The position numbers were made by a program, and so were the translations under genes. This document shows positions 1 to 10,700 of a stretch of 64,000 nucleotides of DNA, one piece after another. The number at the start of each line of letters is the position of its first letter. The stretch's first letter is position 1. Under the pieces are notes generated by a model. That model had not been told where the DNA came from and did no database searches. It saw only the letters and a list, made by a program, of their open reading frames with translations. Source of the DNA: Gemmataceae bacterium (lineage in GTDB: Bacteria > Planctomycetota > Planctomycetia > Gemmatales > Gemmataceae); assembly GCA_022842245.1 (NCBI GenBank), contig JALHPZ010000025.1, forward strand, positions 35,489 through 99,488, in the 5' to 3' direction.

Positions 1-556
1 GGCCGGGCGTCGCCAGTCGTCGGCACGAGCAGCGGATAGTCGAGGTTTGGCTCGTAAGCGATCCCCTTACCGTCCTTGTAGGCGTACTCCGGACTGCCGC
101 CACGGCGCGCGAAGCGAATCCCGTGGTCCTTCAGGATGGCGAGCGCGTCCTTGTGGATGGCGTTGCCGGGATAGGCGAAGCTCGTCGGCTTCGGGATGCC
201 GTGCTCCTTGCAGCGATCGTCGATCCCTTTCAACTGCGCGGACAGGTCACGGAGCGTTTTCTCCGTCACGCTTTGATGGTCCTTCGTGTGGTTGCCGATC
301 TCGAAGCCATCCTTGTGGAGTTGTGCGATCTGCTCCCATGTCATGTAGTCTTTCTTGTTCGAGGTGAAGTCCCAGCCTTCCGTGACGAAGAACGTCGCGC
401 CGAACCGGTGCTTTTGAAGCAAGGGCCGGGCGACCGTGTAATGCGAGCGGCTGGCGTCGTCAAAGGTCAGCACGACGAGTTTGTCAGGGATCGGCTCGAG
501 GGCGAATACCGGTCCCGACGCGAGGATGAGGCCCAAAAACAAGGCGAGCGATCGCA
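1..556 (-). CDS. Polysaccharide deacetylase, 3' end outside window
   Basis: Reading the minus strand from an ATG at 556 gives about 185 residues that run off the window edge, so the C-terminus is missing. The protein starts with a hydrophobic leader (MRSLALFLGLILASGPVFA), which suggests export. The NodB-fold metal site is visible: TFDD at residues 31-34 and GNHTKDH further on, matching the Asp and the His-x3-His motifs of carbohydrate esterase family 4. Members remove N- or O-acetyl groups from polysaccharides such as chitin, peptidoglycan or xylan; the substrate cannot be told here. It lies 17 bp downstream of the DUF1549/1553 gene on the same strand and may be co-transcribed with it. Confidence 0.85.
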
Positions 557-573
557 TGGCGTTCCCAATCGGG

Positions 574-3222
574 TCAGTCGACGTATAGGAAGCGGTTGCC
601 CGCAAGGAGCGCCTGGCAATAGGCGGCGAGGGCGGCGTCGACCGGTTCGGCCGCCGGAACCGGCGCGGATTTACCCTTCACTTTTGTCGGCGCCTTCGAT
701 TCGCCCCCGGCGGGTTTCGTGGCCGGTTGCTTAGCCAATTCGGCAGACATCTCGTTGATGAACGCGACGGCGCGTTCGGCTTCGGAATCCGACGGCGCCG
801 CGCCGTACACCAACGTCCACGCTCGCGCCGCCTGGGCCTTGCGATCCGATCCCGCGTCGGCGATCACGCGTCGGGCGAACGCCTCGCTCCGCGCCAGGAC
901 GAAGCCGTTGTTCATCAGGAACAGCGACTGCGGCGCGACCGTCGACCGGTTGCGTGTCTCGCAATTGGGTTCGACCACGGCCCAATCGAACGCATCCAGT
1001 ACGGCGAGCGGCCGCGAGCGGCGCACCTGCACGTACACGCTGCGGCGGAACTCCTCGCCGGGCGCGAGCGATTCGTCGCCAAGCTTGTAGCCCGCGCCGT
1101 CGCGGTTCGCCATGCCGAGCACGGTCTGGCCGACATCGTCCTCCATGACCGGGATGGGCGGCCCGCCCGCCTTCACATTCAATTGGCCGCTCACCGCGAG
1201 CATCGCGTCGCGCAGACTTTCGGCATCCAGCCGCCGCAGCGTGAACCGGCCGAGCAGCCGGTTATCGGGATCGGCGATGTCCTTCGCAGCGTCGCGCACT
1301 GACGATTGCCGGTAGGCAGTGGACGTCATGAGGAGTTTGTGGAATGCCTTGAGGCTCCAGCCGTTGGCGACGAATTCCGCGGCGAGCCAGTCGAGAAGTT
1401 CTGGATGCGTGGGTCGTTCGCCGAGTCGGCCGAAGTCGCCGGGCGTGCCGACGAGGCCGCGGCCGAAGTGGTGCATCCAGACGCGATTGACGAGGACACG
1501 GGCAACAAGCGGGTTCTTCGGATCGGTAAGCCAGCGGGCGAACGCAAGTCGCCGGCCGGTGGTCGCCATCCCTTCAGGCTTGCGGTCGATATACGGCAGA
1601 GATTCTTCAAGGATCGACAGAGTTCCGGGCGCGACGACTTGCTTCGGTTGGTCGGGGTCCCCGCGGTGGTGCAGCCGCGTCGGCGGCGCACGGCCCGGCT
1701 CCTCGGTTAGCGCACGGATGAATTCCTCCTTCGGCTTTTTGGCCCGCTCCGCCGCGGCCGCCGCGGCCATCGACTTCAACTGCTCTGCCGCTTTGTTGTC
1801 GTACAGGTACAGGCTGCCCGAATTCACGTTCAAACTCGGATACTTCGCCATCAGTGCTTTCTGCTCGGCACTCCACTTCGCCGTCGGCACCTTCTTCGCG
1901 GCCCGCGCCTTCTCGCGATCGGGTTCGGGCAACTTCGCGAACTCCTTCTCCAGCGTCGCCGCGATGAACTCCTCCTGTTTCTTCAATCGCTCCGCGTCGA
2001 GTTTCTTCGCTCGCTCTTCGCATGCCGCCGCGGCGGTCCGGTCCGCGTCGGTGTAAAGCGACACTTGCCGCGCCGCCGGCGGCTTCCACGCGGCCGGGTC
2101 GAACGCCGGCTCCAGAACGGCACGCAGCCGGTAGAAGTCGGTTTGCGGGATCGGGTCATACCGGTGGTTGTGACAGCGCGCGCACGTGACCGTCATTCCC
2201 AGGAGCGAACTCGTAATAATCTGGATCGTGTCGGCGAGCACCTGATTGCGAGCGACCTTCTGGTCCGCGCCGGGGTTGCCGGAGCCGTCGGGCGCCATGC
2301 GCAGAAAACCCGTCGCGGCCAGCTTTTCACGGTCTTCCATTGAGAGGTTCGCGAACGGGCGTTTCACGAGTTCATCACCCGCGATCTGTTCGAGGATGAA
2401 CCGATCGTACGGTTTGTCGGCGTTGTGGCTGGCGATGACGTAATCGCGGTATCGCCATGCGGTTGTGCGGATCGGATCGGCCTGATCGAACCCTTCGCTG
2501 TCGGCATAACCGGCGACGTCGAGCCAGTACCGGCCCCAGCGCTCGCCGTAGGCCGGGGACGCCAACAGGCGGTCGAGGAGTCTCTCGTAGGCGTCGGGGG
2601 ATACATCCTTCTGGAAAGTGTCGATCTCGTCGAGGGTGGGCGGCAGGCCAGTGAGGTCGAAGCTCGCCCGGCGAATCAACGTGAGTTTGTCGGCATCGGC
2701 GTTGAAGCCAAACCCCTTCGCCCGCAACGACGCGAGCAGCCAGGCATCGACGGGAGTGCGTGCCCGCTCTTCCGGCTTTGCAGGCGGCGACGTTCGCTTC
2801 GTGACCGGCTGGAACGCCCACCAAGCCCGATCCTCCGGCGTGATCGGCATGCCAAGCCCCAGCGATTCCGGTTCGGCTCGCTCCGTCTTCGCCCCGGCGG
2901 CGACCCACCGTGCGAGCGTATCGATCGCGGCGGCGTCGAGTTTCTTCTTCCCCGGCGGCATTTCTCCCGACCGTACCCGAACAAGGAGCGGGCTATCGTC
3001 CGGCTTGCCGGGCAGGATGGCCGGGCCGGACTTGCCCCCTTCCAGCAGAAGCCGGCGCAGACGCACATCGAGATCACCCTTCGGTTTCTCGGCTTCGCCG
3101 TGGCACTCGAAGCAGTACGCCTTCAGGATCGGCCGTACGTGGGTTTCAAATGTCGGCGCGTCCGCCGCGCACGCCGGACCAACGAGAACGATGCCGACGA
3201 TAAACGATGAAAGGATTCGCAT
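574..3222 (-). CDS. DUF1549/DUF1553 secreted protein with cytochrome c-like domain
   Basis: The 882-residue protein starts at the ATG at 3222; an upstream in-frame extension is ignored because a signal peptide (MRILSSFIVGIVLVGPACA) begins here. A heme-type CxxCH (C37-x2-C40-H41) lies in the Planctomycete cytochrome C (PSCyt1) region. A second one (TCARCHNHRYDPI) lies in the DUF1549 domain, and the C-terminal half matches DUF1553 (DWLAAEFVANGWSLK; LRDAMLAVSGQLN). This architecture is greatly expanded in planctomycetes. Its biochemical role is unproven, although a link to polysaccharide use has been proposed. It is probably periplasmic. The region near residues 400-500 is Lys/Glu-rich and likely helical. 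Confidence 0.93.
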   Translation of the reverse strand: MRILSSFIVGIVLVGPACAADAPTFETHVRPILKAYCFECHGEAEKPKGDLDVRLRRLLLEGGKSGPAILPGKPDDSPLLVRVRSGEMPPGKKKLDAAAIDTLARWVAAGAKTERAEPESLGLGMPITPEDRAWWAFQPVTKRTSPPAKPEERARTPVDAWLLASLRAKGFGFNADADKLTLIRRASFDLTGLPPTLDEIDTFQKDVSPDAYERLLDRLLASPAYGERWGRYWLDVAGYADSEGFDQADPIRTTAWRYRDYVIASHNADKPYDRFILEQIAGDELVKRPFANLSMEDREKLAATGFLRMAPDGSGNPGADQKVARNQVLADTIQIITSSLLGMTVTCARCHNHRYDPIPQTDFYRLRAVLEPAFDPAAWKPPAARQVSLYTDADRTAAAACEERAKKLDAERLKKQEEFIAATLEKEFAKLPEPDREKARAAKKVPTAKWSAEQKALMAKYPSLNVNSGSLYLYDNKAAEQLKSMAAAAAAERAKKPKEEFIRALTEEPGRAPPTRLHHRGDPDQPKQVVAPGTLSILEESLPYIDRKPEGMATTGRRLAFARWLTDPKNPLVARVLVNRVWMHHFGRGLVGTPGDFGRLGERPTHPELLDWLAAEFVANGWSLKAFHKLLMTSTAYRQSSVRDAAKDIADPDNRLLGRFTLRRLDAESLRDAMLAVSGQLNVKAGGPPIPVMEDDVGQTVLGMANRDGAGYKLGDESLAPGEEFRRSVYVQVRRSRPLAVLDAFDWAVVEPNCETRNRSTVAPQSLFLMNNGFVLARSEAFARRVIADAGSDRKAQAARAWTLVYGAAPSDSEAERAVAFINEMSAELAKQPATKPAGGESKAPTKVKGKSAPVPAAEPVDAALAAYCQALLAGNRFLYVD

Positions 3223-3422
3223 GGGGAACACAGCTCGGCGGCGAGGACCGGAACGGTCCGCATTGGGTGGGTGATAATAGGTTCGCAAACGCCGCATGGT
3301 CTGTCAAGGAACCGGTCGAAACCGATGCACCTGTACGGTCACGTTGACCGATTTTGCCGATTCCGTGTTTTCTTCGGATTCTCCTCTTGCGCGCCCCGGT
3401 GCGTGTCATTAAACTTTGCCCC

Positions 3423-4130
3423 ATGCTCATCGACCTGAATGCGGATTTGGGCGAGGGCATCGGCAAGGATGCCGCATTATTGACCCTCGTCACGTCGGCA
3501 AACGTCTGCTGCGGCTTCCACGCCGGGGACGCCGACAGCGCGCGCGCCACTATGGAACTGGCGGCGCAGCATGGGGTCGTCGTCGGCGCGCATCCCGGCT
3601 ATGCGGATCGCGTGAATTTCGGACGCGTCGAACAATCCCTGACCGATCGGCAAGTGGCCACACTCGCGATCCACCAGATCGGCGCGCTGGTGGGGTTGTC
3701 GCGGATTTGCCGGTCGTACGTGCGATACTTGAAGCCGCACGGCGCGTTGTACCACCAGGCGTGCCGTGACCCGGGCTATGCGAAACCCTTGGTGGCAGCG
3801 GCGTTCCTCTACGGGCTATCGATCGTAGGTCTGCCCGGCTCGGAACTGGAGCGCGCAGCCGCGGCCGTGGGATTGCCCTTCGTACCGGAGGGGTACGCGG
3901 ACCGGCGCTATCGGCCGGATGGGACGTTGGTACCGCGAACGGAGCCGAACGCACTGATCGACGATACTACGGAAGCGGTGGACCAGGTGGAACGATTAGT
4001 GCGGGATCGCGGCGTGCGGACGATCTGCGTACACGGCGACTCGCCAGGCGCGGTCGAGTTTGCGGAACGGCTGCGAGAGGGGCTGGCAGCGCGCGGGCAT
4101 ACTTTCGGCGCGTTCGCGAAGGGGTCGTAA
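3423..4130 (+). CDS. pxpA: 5-oxoprolinase subunit A (LamB/YcsF family)
   Basis: The 235-residue protein starts at ATG 3423, where the family's N-terminal motif DLNADLGEG begins. ANVCCGFHAGD, GAHPGYADRVNFGR and the KPHGALYHQ motif are all present. PxpA acts with PxpB and PxpC in ATP-dependent opening of 5-oxoproline to glutamate. No pxpB or pxpC is in this window, so partners must lie elsewhere if the pathway is complete. The gene stands alone and is divergent from the DUF1549/1553 gene, sharing a 200-bp intergenic region. It is slightly shorter than the usual ~245 residues but not visibly truncated. Confidence 0.92.
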   Translation: MLIDLNADLGEGIGKDAALLTLVTSANVCCGFHAGDADSARATMELAAQHGVVVGAHPGYADRVNFGRVEQSLTDRQVATLAIHQIGALVGLSRICRSYVRYLKPHGALYHQACRDPGYAKPLVAAAFLYGLSIVGLPGSELERAAAAVGLPFVPEGYADRRYRPDGTLVPRTEPNALIDDTTEAVDQVERLVRDRGVRTICVHGDSPGAVEFAERLREGLAARGHTFGAFAKGS

Positions 4131-4465
4131 TCAAGGAATCAACGGGCGCGAAGATGCCGGGATTTCAGCCGGGAATCGATCCGACGCGGGCCGGAAGTCA
4201 AGCAAAAGTCGCGCTCTTGCGCACGCGGAAAAGATTGCCCATTCCCGTGCAGTCGGCTTATCCGGTGCAACCGGGCGGCAATTCCGCGATTTCGTCCGTT
4301 TTGACTCAAGTGTCCGCTAGGCTCGGATTGACCGCGCTCTAGGGTCACCGTAGACTTCTGCGGTTCACCCGATTCGAGCCGCGATTACCGCTACCGACGT
4401 GCGTTCGAAGTCCCCTCGACGGACGACGTTCGGAGTTCGGAAACAACACGGGATACCAGGTTGCC
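4131..4465. other. Intergenic region, 335 bp, no recognisable gene
   Basis: Short open frames on both strands show no family motif and no credible start. No tRNA, terminator or known repeat is evident. It presumably holds the promoter of the following esterase-like gene. Confidence 0.4.
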
Positions 4466-5200
4466 ATGCCCAACATGAACCATTGGCGGATGGATCGCCT
4501 CCACGAGGGGTATGATGTTGCGGATGAGCCGATGCTCGGCTTGCCGATCCGCACGAAATTGCCTGACGCTTACGAGCCGGGCTACGCCTATCCTTTGCTG
4601 GTGCTGTTCCACGGTCGGGGTGGAAACGAGGAGCAGGTCCTCCGCGTCTGCCCGAAGATCTCCTCGCAGAATTTCGTGTACCTGAGCATTCGCGGCCCGC
4701 AACCGCTGGGTCGGCGGCCCAGCGGCCAGAAGGGTTTCGGCTGGGAACACCCGAGCGCCGATACGATGTTCGGCGAATACGTCCGCCTCGCCGTTGAACT
4801 CACCCGCCGTACCTACCATATCCATTCCGAGCGGGTGTACCTGGTCGGCGTGAACGAAGGCTGCGACGCGGCCTATCGGGCCGGGTTCGCCCTCGCGGGC
4901 AAGGTCGCCGGCGTCGTCGCCCTGAACGGTGCGATGCCCCGCAACGCTGAAGGCCGCCCGGTCTTCAACCTCGCCGACGCCGCCCAACTCCGCCTCTTCC
5001 TCGGCCAGAGCGCCCATGCCCCCGACGCGCTTCGCACCGCCATGGACGAGGACTTCGCCCTGCTCGACGCTGCCGGCGCGAACGTCCGCAAGTCGGAGTA
5101 CACCTCCGAAAAAATCCATGCGAGTACGCTCCGCGAGATCAACCATTGGGTCGTGGACGCCGTGAACGCCGAGCACGACCTCTACGCCATCCGCGATTGA
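4466..5200 (+). CDS. Alpha/beta-hydrolase-fold protein (phospholipase/carboxylesterase type) lacking the catalytic serine
   Basis: The 244-residue protein has the layout of the PF02230-type esterases: a PLLVLFHGRGGNEEQ oxyanion-hole region and a nucleophile-elbow position followed by GVVALNGAMP. The elbow reads VGVNEGCDAA where active members have G-x-S-x-G, so Asn replaces Ser. The usual Asp/His segment near the C-terminus is also not canonical (FLGQSAHAPD; SEKIHASTL). I infer a catalytically inactive or repurposed hydrolase. ATG 4466 is followed by further in-frame ATGs at 4475 and 4490, so the start is uncertain. A strong hairpin follows the stop. Confidence 0.7.
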   Translation: MPNMNHWRMDRLHEGYDVADEPMLGLPIRTKLPDAYEPGYAYPLLVLFHGRGGNEEQVLRVCPKISSQNFVYLSIRGPQPLGRRPSGQKGFGWEHPSADTMFGEYVRLAVELTRRTYHIHSERVYLVGVNEGCDAAYRAGFALAGKVAGVVALNGAMPRNAEGRPVFNLADAAQLRLFLGQSAHAPDALRTAMDEDFALLDAAGANVRKSEYTSEKIHASTLREINHWVVDAVNAEHDLYAIRD

Positions 5201-5218
5201 ACCGACACCGAATCAGAC

Positions 5219-5248
5219 AAACGCGGACGGGGGATCCCGTCCGCGTTT
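5219..5248 (+). terminator. Hairpin terminator after esterase-like gene
   Basis: A 12-bp perfect stem (AAACGCGGACGG / CCGTCCGCGTTT) surrounds GGGATC and ends in TTT, 19 bp after the stop codon. It fits a Rho-independent terminator, although the T tract is short. Confidence 0.65.
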
Positions 5249-5308
5249 GCGTTTCCCGCCCCGTCGCTACGATGGTCGGAGAGTCTTCCCCACCCCTTCG
5301 AGACGGCG

Positions 5309-6061
5309 ATGAGCAAAGTCATCCTCGCGGCACTGGCCCACCCCGACGACGTCGAGTTCCTCTGCGGCGGCGTCCTGATCCGACTGGCGAAGGAACACGG
5401 CTGGAGCATCCACGTCGCCACGTCCACGGCCGGGGACTGCGGCTCGACCGAATACCCTCCCCAGGAAATCGCCCGTATCCGCCGAGCCGAGGGCGCCGCC
5501 GCCGCGAAGGCCATCGGCGCGACCTACCACTGCCTCGAACTGCTCGACCTGCGCGTCATCTACAACGAGGAATCGGTCGAGAAGGCGGCTCGGCTCATCA
5601 ACGAGGTCCGTGCCGACGTCGTCATCACCCATAGCCCCGAGGACTACCACCTCGACCACGAGCAGACGAGCAAGATTGTCCGCGCCGCCACCTTCGCCGC
5701 ACCGATCCCGAACTTTCTCCATGGCCGTCACGTCCACCCGCCCGTCGATCGCATTCCGCACCTCTTCTATTGCGACCCACTCGAAGGCAAGGACATCTAC
5801 GGCCGGCGCGTCGAACCGGCGTTCCGCATCGACATCACGAGCGCCATCGAACTGAAAGCGAAAATGCTGGAATGCCACGAAAGCCAGCGCGCCTGGCTGC
5901 GCAAGCACCACGGCGTCGACAACCTCGTGCAGTCGATGCGAGACTGGTCCGCATCGCAGGCGAAGGGCACGGCCGCGCAGTACGCCGAAGGCTACCGCCA
6001 GCACCTCGGCCACAGCTACCCGCAGGACAACATCCTCGGCGCGCTGCTGGGGACGATCTGA
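5309..6061 (+). CDS. PIG-L family deacetylase
   Basis: The 250-residue protein has the family's zinc signature AHPDD at residues 10-14 and a second metal-site segment SPEDYHLDHEQTS. It belongs to the LmbE/PIG-L superfamily (BshB, MshB and GlcNAc deacetylases), which hydrolyse N-acetyl groups from amino sugars. Planctomycetes carry several paralogues and the substrate cannot be assigned. There is no signal peptide, so it is probably cytoplasmic. The gene converges on the CotH-like gene with only 7 bp between their stop codons. Confidence 0.9.
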   Translation: MSKVILAALAHPDDVEFLCGGVLIRLAKEHGWSIHVATSTAGDCGSTEYPPQEIARIRRAEGAAAAKAIGATYHCLELLDLRVIYNEESVEKAARLINEVRADVVITHSPEDYHLDHEQTSKIVRAATFAAPIPNFLHGRHVHPPVDRIPHLFYCDPLEGKDIYGRRVEPAFRIDITSAIELKAKMLECHESQRAWLRKHHGVDNLVQSMRDWSASQAKGTAAQYAEGYRQHLGHSYPQDNILGALLGTI

Positions 6062-6068
6062 AGCAACG

Positions 6069-7625
6069 TCACCGTCGCGGCATCAGTTTCTGCAAACCCT
6101 CGGCCAGTTCGCGTTGGTCGAGAGTGCCGTTCCGGTTCTTGTCCCACTCCCGAAAGTGCTTTTTCAATCCCGCTTCGAACTCCGTCTCGTTCACCTTGCC
6201 GTCCTTGTCCGAGTCCAACGAATCGAGCAACGGCTTCGCGAGTTGCGCACCCGGCCCCTGCGGCGGGCCGCCGAAGTTCGCCCCCGGCACCACCCCCTGG
6301 CTCCGGCCCGCGAATTGCTCACCGACCGCCGCCGAACGCTTCTGAATGAACTCCGCGATCGGGAACGGTTTGGGCGCGAACGGGTTCCCGGCCGCGAAGT
6401 CCTCCTTCCGCTTCGTCGCCGCCGCCTTCTCCTTCGCGATCGATTCCTTCACCAACGCCTCGATCGCCGCCGCGTCCTTCGCCAACTTCCCGGACGCGAA
6501 CAGGTCCGCGTGCAACCGCTTCACTTGCTCCCGATACTTCGCCTTCACCTCCGGCATCGCGAACAGCCGGTCGATCAGCTTGTTTTCTCCCATGTAGGGC
6601 CGCTCGATGCTGAAGTTCGCTTGCTGGTCGGGCGTGCCGAACATCATGAAACCACCGAAGGCCAGGTCGAGATCCCACGGCAGGAAATGGAACGTGTTCG
6701 TCTTGGGAGACAGGTACAGGTAGTAGTTGTGCCCGAGGCCGATGAAGCTGTCGAGGCTCGCGAGGATCGCCGTCGCGGCCAGGAAGCGCGTCGCGTTGTC
6801 CACGTCCAGGTACTGGCGGATGGACTCACGGAACTCCGCCTCGCTCGCCTTGTTGACGAGCCGCGTCAGCTCGACCAGCCGCTTCCACGCCGCCTCGTCG
6901 TCCTCGCCGGACTTTGCGTTGTACGCCTTCTCGACGGCCGCACGCGTGTCGCCAAGGTACGGTAGGCCGCGAACGCCCTCCGGCTTGAGCAGCAACCCCT
7001 TCCCGTTCCCGAAATGCGCCTTGAGGAACGACTTGTCCACCTGTTCCACGATTGTGTAGACGCCCAGGAATTCCCGATCATACTTCCCCGGTACGCTGAT
7101 CGTCACGTCCGCGAACCCCGTTCGCGGCGCCGGCACGCCCGCGGCACGGAACACCTCGTATGCGAGGGCCTCGCGCGCCTTCGTCGGGTCCACGACGCCG
7201 CTGTTGAGGTTCAGCTTCTTCAGGTCGCGATACGCGATCTTCGAATCGTAATGGTCGAAGTCGAACTTCAAGGATCGCTTCGCGCCCGTCTGCGACATGA
7301 GGTAGGTGCCGCTCCCCTTGTAGCGGAGGCCGATCTTGGGGAAATGATGACCGTCAATCGACACCGCCGCGGGGATGTACTCGAACTCGTACATCATGTT
7401 GCCGGCGCCGGCGTCGGGGCTGCCGGGCGCGGGCCGGCCCTCCTGCGCCTTCGGCCGCGGGGCGAACAAGTTCACCGGCGGCGGATCCATCGCCTTGTAA
7501 TCCTTGGCGCTCACTTCGATATGGACCTGGTGGATGGCCGCGTGCCCAAACACCGGAGGCTCCTGCGCCCACGCGGAATGGGCAGCGAGTACGAATACTC
7601 CCACGGCCAGAACTCGAATCGACAT
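6069..7625 (-). CDS. Secreted CotH kinase-like protein with C-terminal EF-hands
   Basis: The 518-residue protein starts at ATG 7625 with a signal peptide (MSIRVLAVGVFVLAAHSAWA). The body matches the CotH family: an arginine/lysine-rich segment near FDFDHYD, GVYTIVEQVDKSFLK and the late acidic motif FLPWDLDLAFGG. Spore-coat CotH is an atypical protein kinase; planctomycete homologues are secreted and uncharacterised. The last ~55 residues hold two EF-hand loops (DSDKDGKVNETE and DKNRNGTLDQRE), so calcium binding is likely. It is divergent from the pentaheme cytochrome across 150 bp. Confidence 0.88.
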   Translation of the reverse strand: MSIRVLAVGVFVLAAHSAWAQEPPVFGHAAIHQVHIEVSAKDYKAMDPPPVNLFAPRPKAQEGRPAPGSPDAGAGNMMYEFEYIPAAVSIDGHHFPKIGLRYKGSGTYLMSQTGAKRSLKFDFDHYDSKIAYRDLKKLNLNSGVVDPTKAREALAYEVFRAAGVPAPRTGFADVTISVPGKYDREFLGVYTIVEQVDKSFLKAHFGNGKGLLLKPEGVRGLPYLGDTRAAVEKAYNAKSGEDDEAAWKRLVELTRLVNKASEAEFRESIRQYLDVDNATRFLAATAILASLDSFIGLGHNYYLYLSPKTNTFHFLPWDLDLAFGGFMMFGTPDQQANFSIERPYMGENKLIDRLFAMPEVKAKYREQVKRLHADLFASGKLAKDAAAIEALVKESIAKEKAAATKRKEDFAAGNPFAPKPFPIAEFIQKRSAAVGEQFAGRSQGVVPGANFGGPPQGPGAQLAKPLLDSLDSDKDGKVNETEFEAGLKKHFREWDKNRNGTLDQRELAEGLQKLMPRR

Positions 7626-7775
7626 GATGCCACCGGATGTGAAGGTTCGATGTGGGAATGGTAAACCCGGAAGCGTGAAGGAGCAATGAGTTCGGATCTC
7701 CGCTTCCATCTTGCAGCCGGGCCTTGCATCGGGATAATCAACGGGAACGGAATTCCCACCCCACGGCCCGTTGCC

Positions 7776-10700
7776 ATGAAGTACCTGCTTACGCTCTGCC
7801 TTCTCGCCGCGCCCCTCGCCGCCGCCGAACCCGAAGTCGATCGCAAGCAACTCAAACCGGGGCTGATCGCCGGATTCACGCAATACCCCGAACGACCGAT
7901 GACCTCGACAAGCTACCGGCTGGAGCCGACGGTTGCTCTCTTCTTGCCACAGGGCGAAGGGGCAACGCCCAAGGGAACGACGGCGGACGCGAGTTGGCGC
8001 GGGTACATCCAGATTGTCACGGCGGGGAAGTATCGCTTCACAGCGCTCGCACAGGGCGGTGCCGCCGATGTTGTGCTGCTGCGAGGCGGAAATATTGTCC
8101 GCGCCCTTGAGGGTTCACACGAAGGCTACAAAAGTGCCGAGCTCCCAACAAAAGCCGTCGAGGCCGTCGGGTCCGAGGTCGAATTGGAACCGGGCGTCTA
8201 CCGGTTCACGGCCCGCTTCAACGGTCGCGGAGGAAATCCGACGGCAAGCCGTTTCGAACTGCATTGGGAAGGCCCCGGCTTCAAGCGCGAGCCGATCCCC
8301 CACTTCTTCTTCGGCCACCTGCCGGCGCAACGCACGGACACGGTGGACAAGTCCCTGCCGGGCACGCACGGGCGTTTTCTGTACGAGGAACTCGGCTGCA
8401 AGAACTGCCACGCGTCGAAGAACCAGACCTACGTGGAGCGTACCGGACCGGACTTGAGCGACGTGGGGCGGCGGGTGTTCCCCGGTTGGATGGACGCGTG
8501 GCTGGCGGACCCGGCGAAGCTGCGGCCGCACACGACGATGCCGAAGCTCTTCACGGACGACGAGCGCGGCCGGGCCGAACGCTACGCCGTCGGGCAATAT
8601 CTGGCCTCGCTCGGCGGTCCGATCCGTGAGCCGAAGGTGCCGACGATCTCCAACGAGTGGTCGAAGAGCCTGACCAACGGGTCGAAGTTGTTCACGACAA
8701 CCGGCTGCGCCGCGTGCCACGGGAAACAACTGGCGGCCACGGCGAAGAAGAGCGAGGACGATGACGAGGACAAGCCCGTGAAGTTCGAGCCGACTTCGAG
8801 TCTGTTCGGATTCGGCTCCGCGACCGGTTCGCAGGCGATCTACGCGCTCGGCGGTCTCGGCAGCAAGACCACGCCGGACGAGCTTCAGCGATACCTGCTT
8901 GATCCCCTCAAGCGGAACCCGCACGGCCGCATGCCGAACATGCAACTGACCAACGACGAGGCCCGCGACCTGGCCCGGCACCTGTACCGAATGACCGACG
9001 ACAAAATCGAGCGCGACGGGCCGAAGGAACCGGCGATGAAACCGGCCGACTTCGATGCAAAGACTTGGATGGAATTGGGCCAGCGGCTTGTGACCTCGAA
9101 AGGCTGTGTCAACTGCCACACGGTAGCGCCCGGCGGTCAGAAACTGCCGGCCCGCGAAGCGGTCTCGCTGGACTACAAGACCGGCGACAAGCGGAACCGC
9201 AGCGACTTCGGCTGCCTGTCGGCGAAGCCGAGCGCGGATAAGACGCCGGTGTATGCACTCGATGCGGAGCAAGCGAAGGCGCTGAAGGCGTTCGTCGGTC
9301 GGGGGCTGATGGCCGACGCGCCGTCGTCGATCGAATTGGCGCGGTCGGCGATGAAACGCTTCAGTTGTCTCAACTGTCACGTCCGCGACGGCGAAGGCGG
9401 CATCGGCACCGAACTCGCCGACCAGATGAAGAAGCTCGAGAATGCCGAGAACGCGGACGACGTCGCCCCGCCGCGGCTCACCGGCGTCGGACACAAGGCG
9501 AAAACGAGTTGGCTGAACGCCGTGCTGACGCAAGGCGCCCGGGCCAGACCCTGGATGAGTTTGCGAATGCCGCAGTACGGCGCGGCGAACGTCGGCCACC
9601 TGCCGACGGCGCTGGCGCACCTCGAGGCGACGCTGCCCGACGACACGACCAAGCCGGTGAAGTACGCCGCCGCGAGCCTCGACGCCGGGCGCAAGCTCAG
9701 CGGTTCGGAGGGCCTCGGCTGCATCAAGTGCCACGATATCAGCGGGCACGTCGGCGGCGGAACACGCGGGCCAGACCTCGCCCGCACCGCCGAACGCCTG
9801 CGCTACGACTGGTACGAACGCTGGATGCACAACCCGCAACGCCTCGCACCCGGCACCAAGATGCCCCAGAACTTTAACAACGGAAAGTCCGCCTTCGCGA
9901 ACCTCCTGAACGGCGACGCCGACCCGCAGATCGAAGCCATCTGGGCGTACCTCTCGCTCGGCCCCGGCCTGCCGCTCCCCGCCGGCATGGAGCCGCCGAA
10001 GGGGCTGATCCTGAAGGGCACCGAACGACCGGAGATCCTCCGCACCTTCATGCCCGACGGCGCCGGTACGAAAGCCATCGCCGTCGGCTTCGCGGGCAGT
10101 TCGTTCGTCTTCGACGCCGCCGCGTGCCGCGTCGCCTACGCCTGGGAAGGGAACTTCGTCGACGCCTCGCCGGTGTGGAACAACCGCGGCGGCGCACCGG
10201 CGAAACTCCTGGGGCCGAAGTTCCTCGCGCCGCCGGCGGGGCCGCCATGGGGCGTGACCGGCAGCCGCACGCCGCCGGACTTCGCCAAGCGCGCCAAGGA
10301 TCCGGCCTTCGGCGCGCCGCTGCCGAACGAACAGATCTACCAGGGGCCGCGCCATACGCGGTTCGAGGGCTACACCCTCGACGACGCCGGCGTGCCGACC
10401 TTCCGTTACCGGGTGTCGGACCCGGATGAAAAGGGCGAACTCGCCATCCGCGAGACGATCGCGCCCGCGAAGGGGACCGTGGCCACGGGGCTGACGCGAT
10501 CCTTCGCGATCGAACAGCCGGCGACCCGCACGGCGTGGCTGCTCGCGGGCGAGACCGCGGGGCTTCCCCGCGCGTTCGGCCCGAGCGGCACGGCGCTCGA
10601 ACTGAACCTCAAGGACGACGCGCCCGAGATTCCCGCCGTCGGCGCGAAGGTCGTGCTGCCCGACGGCGGCCGGGCCACCGTGCTCGTCGTGGGCACCGCA

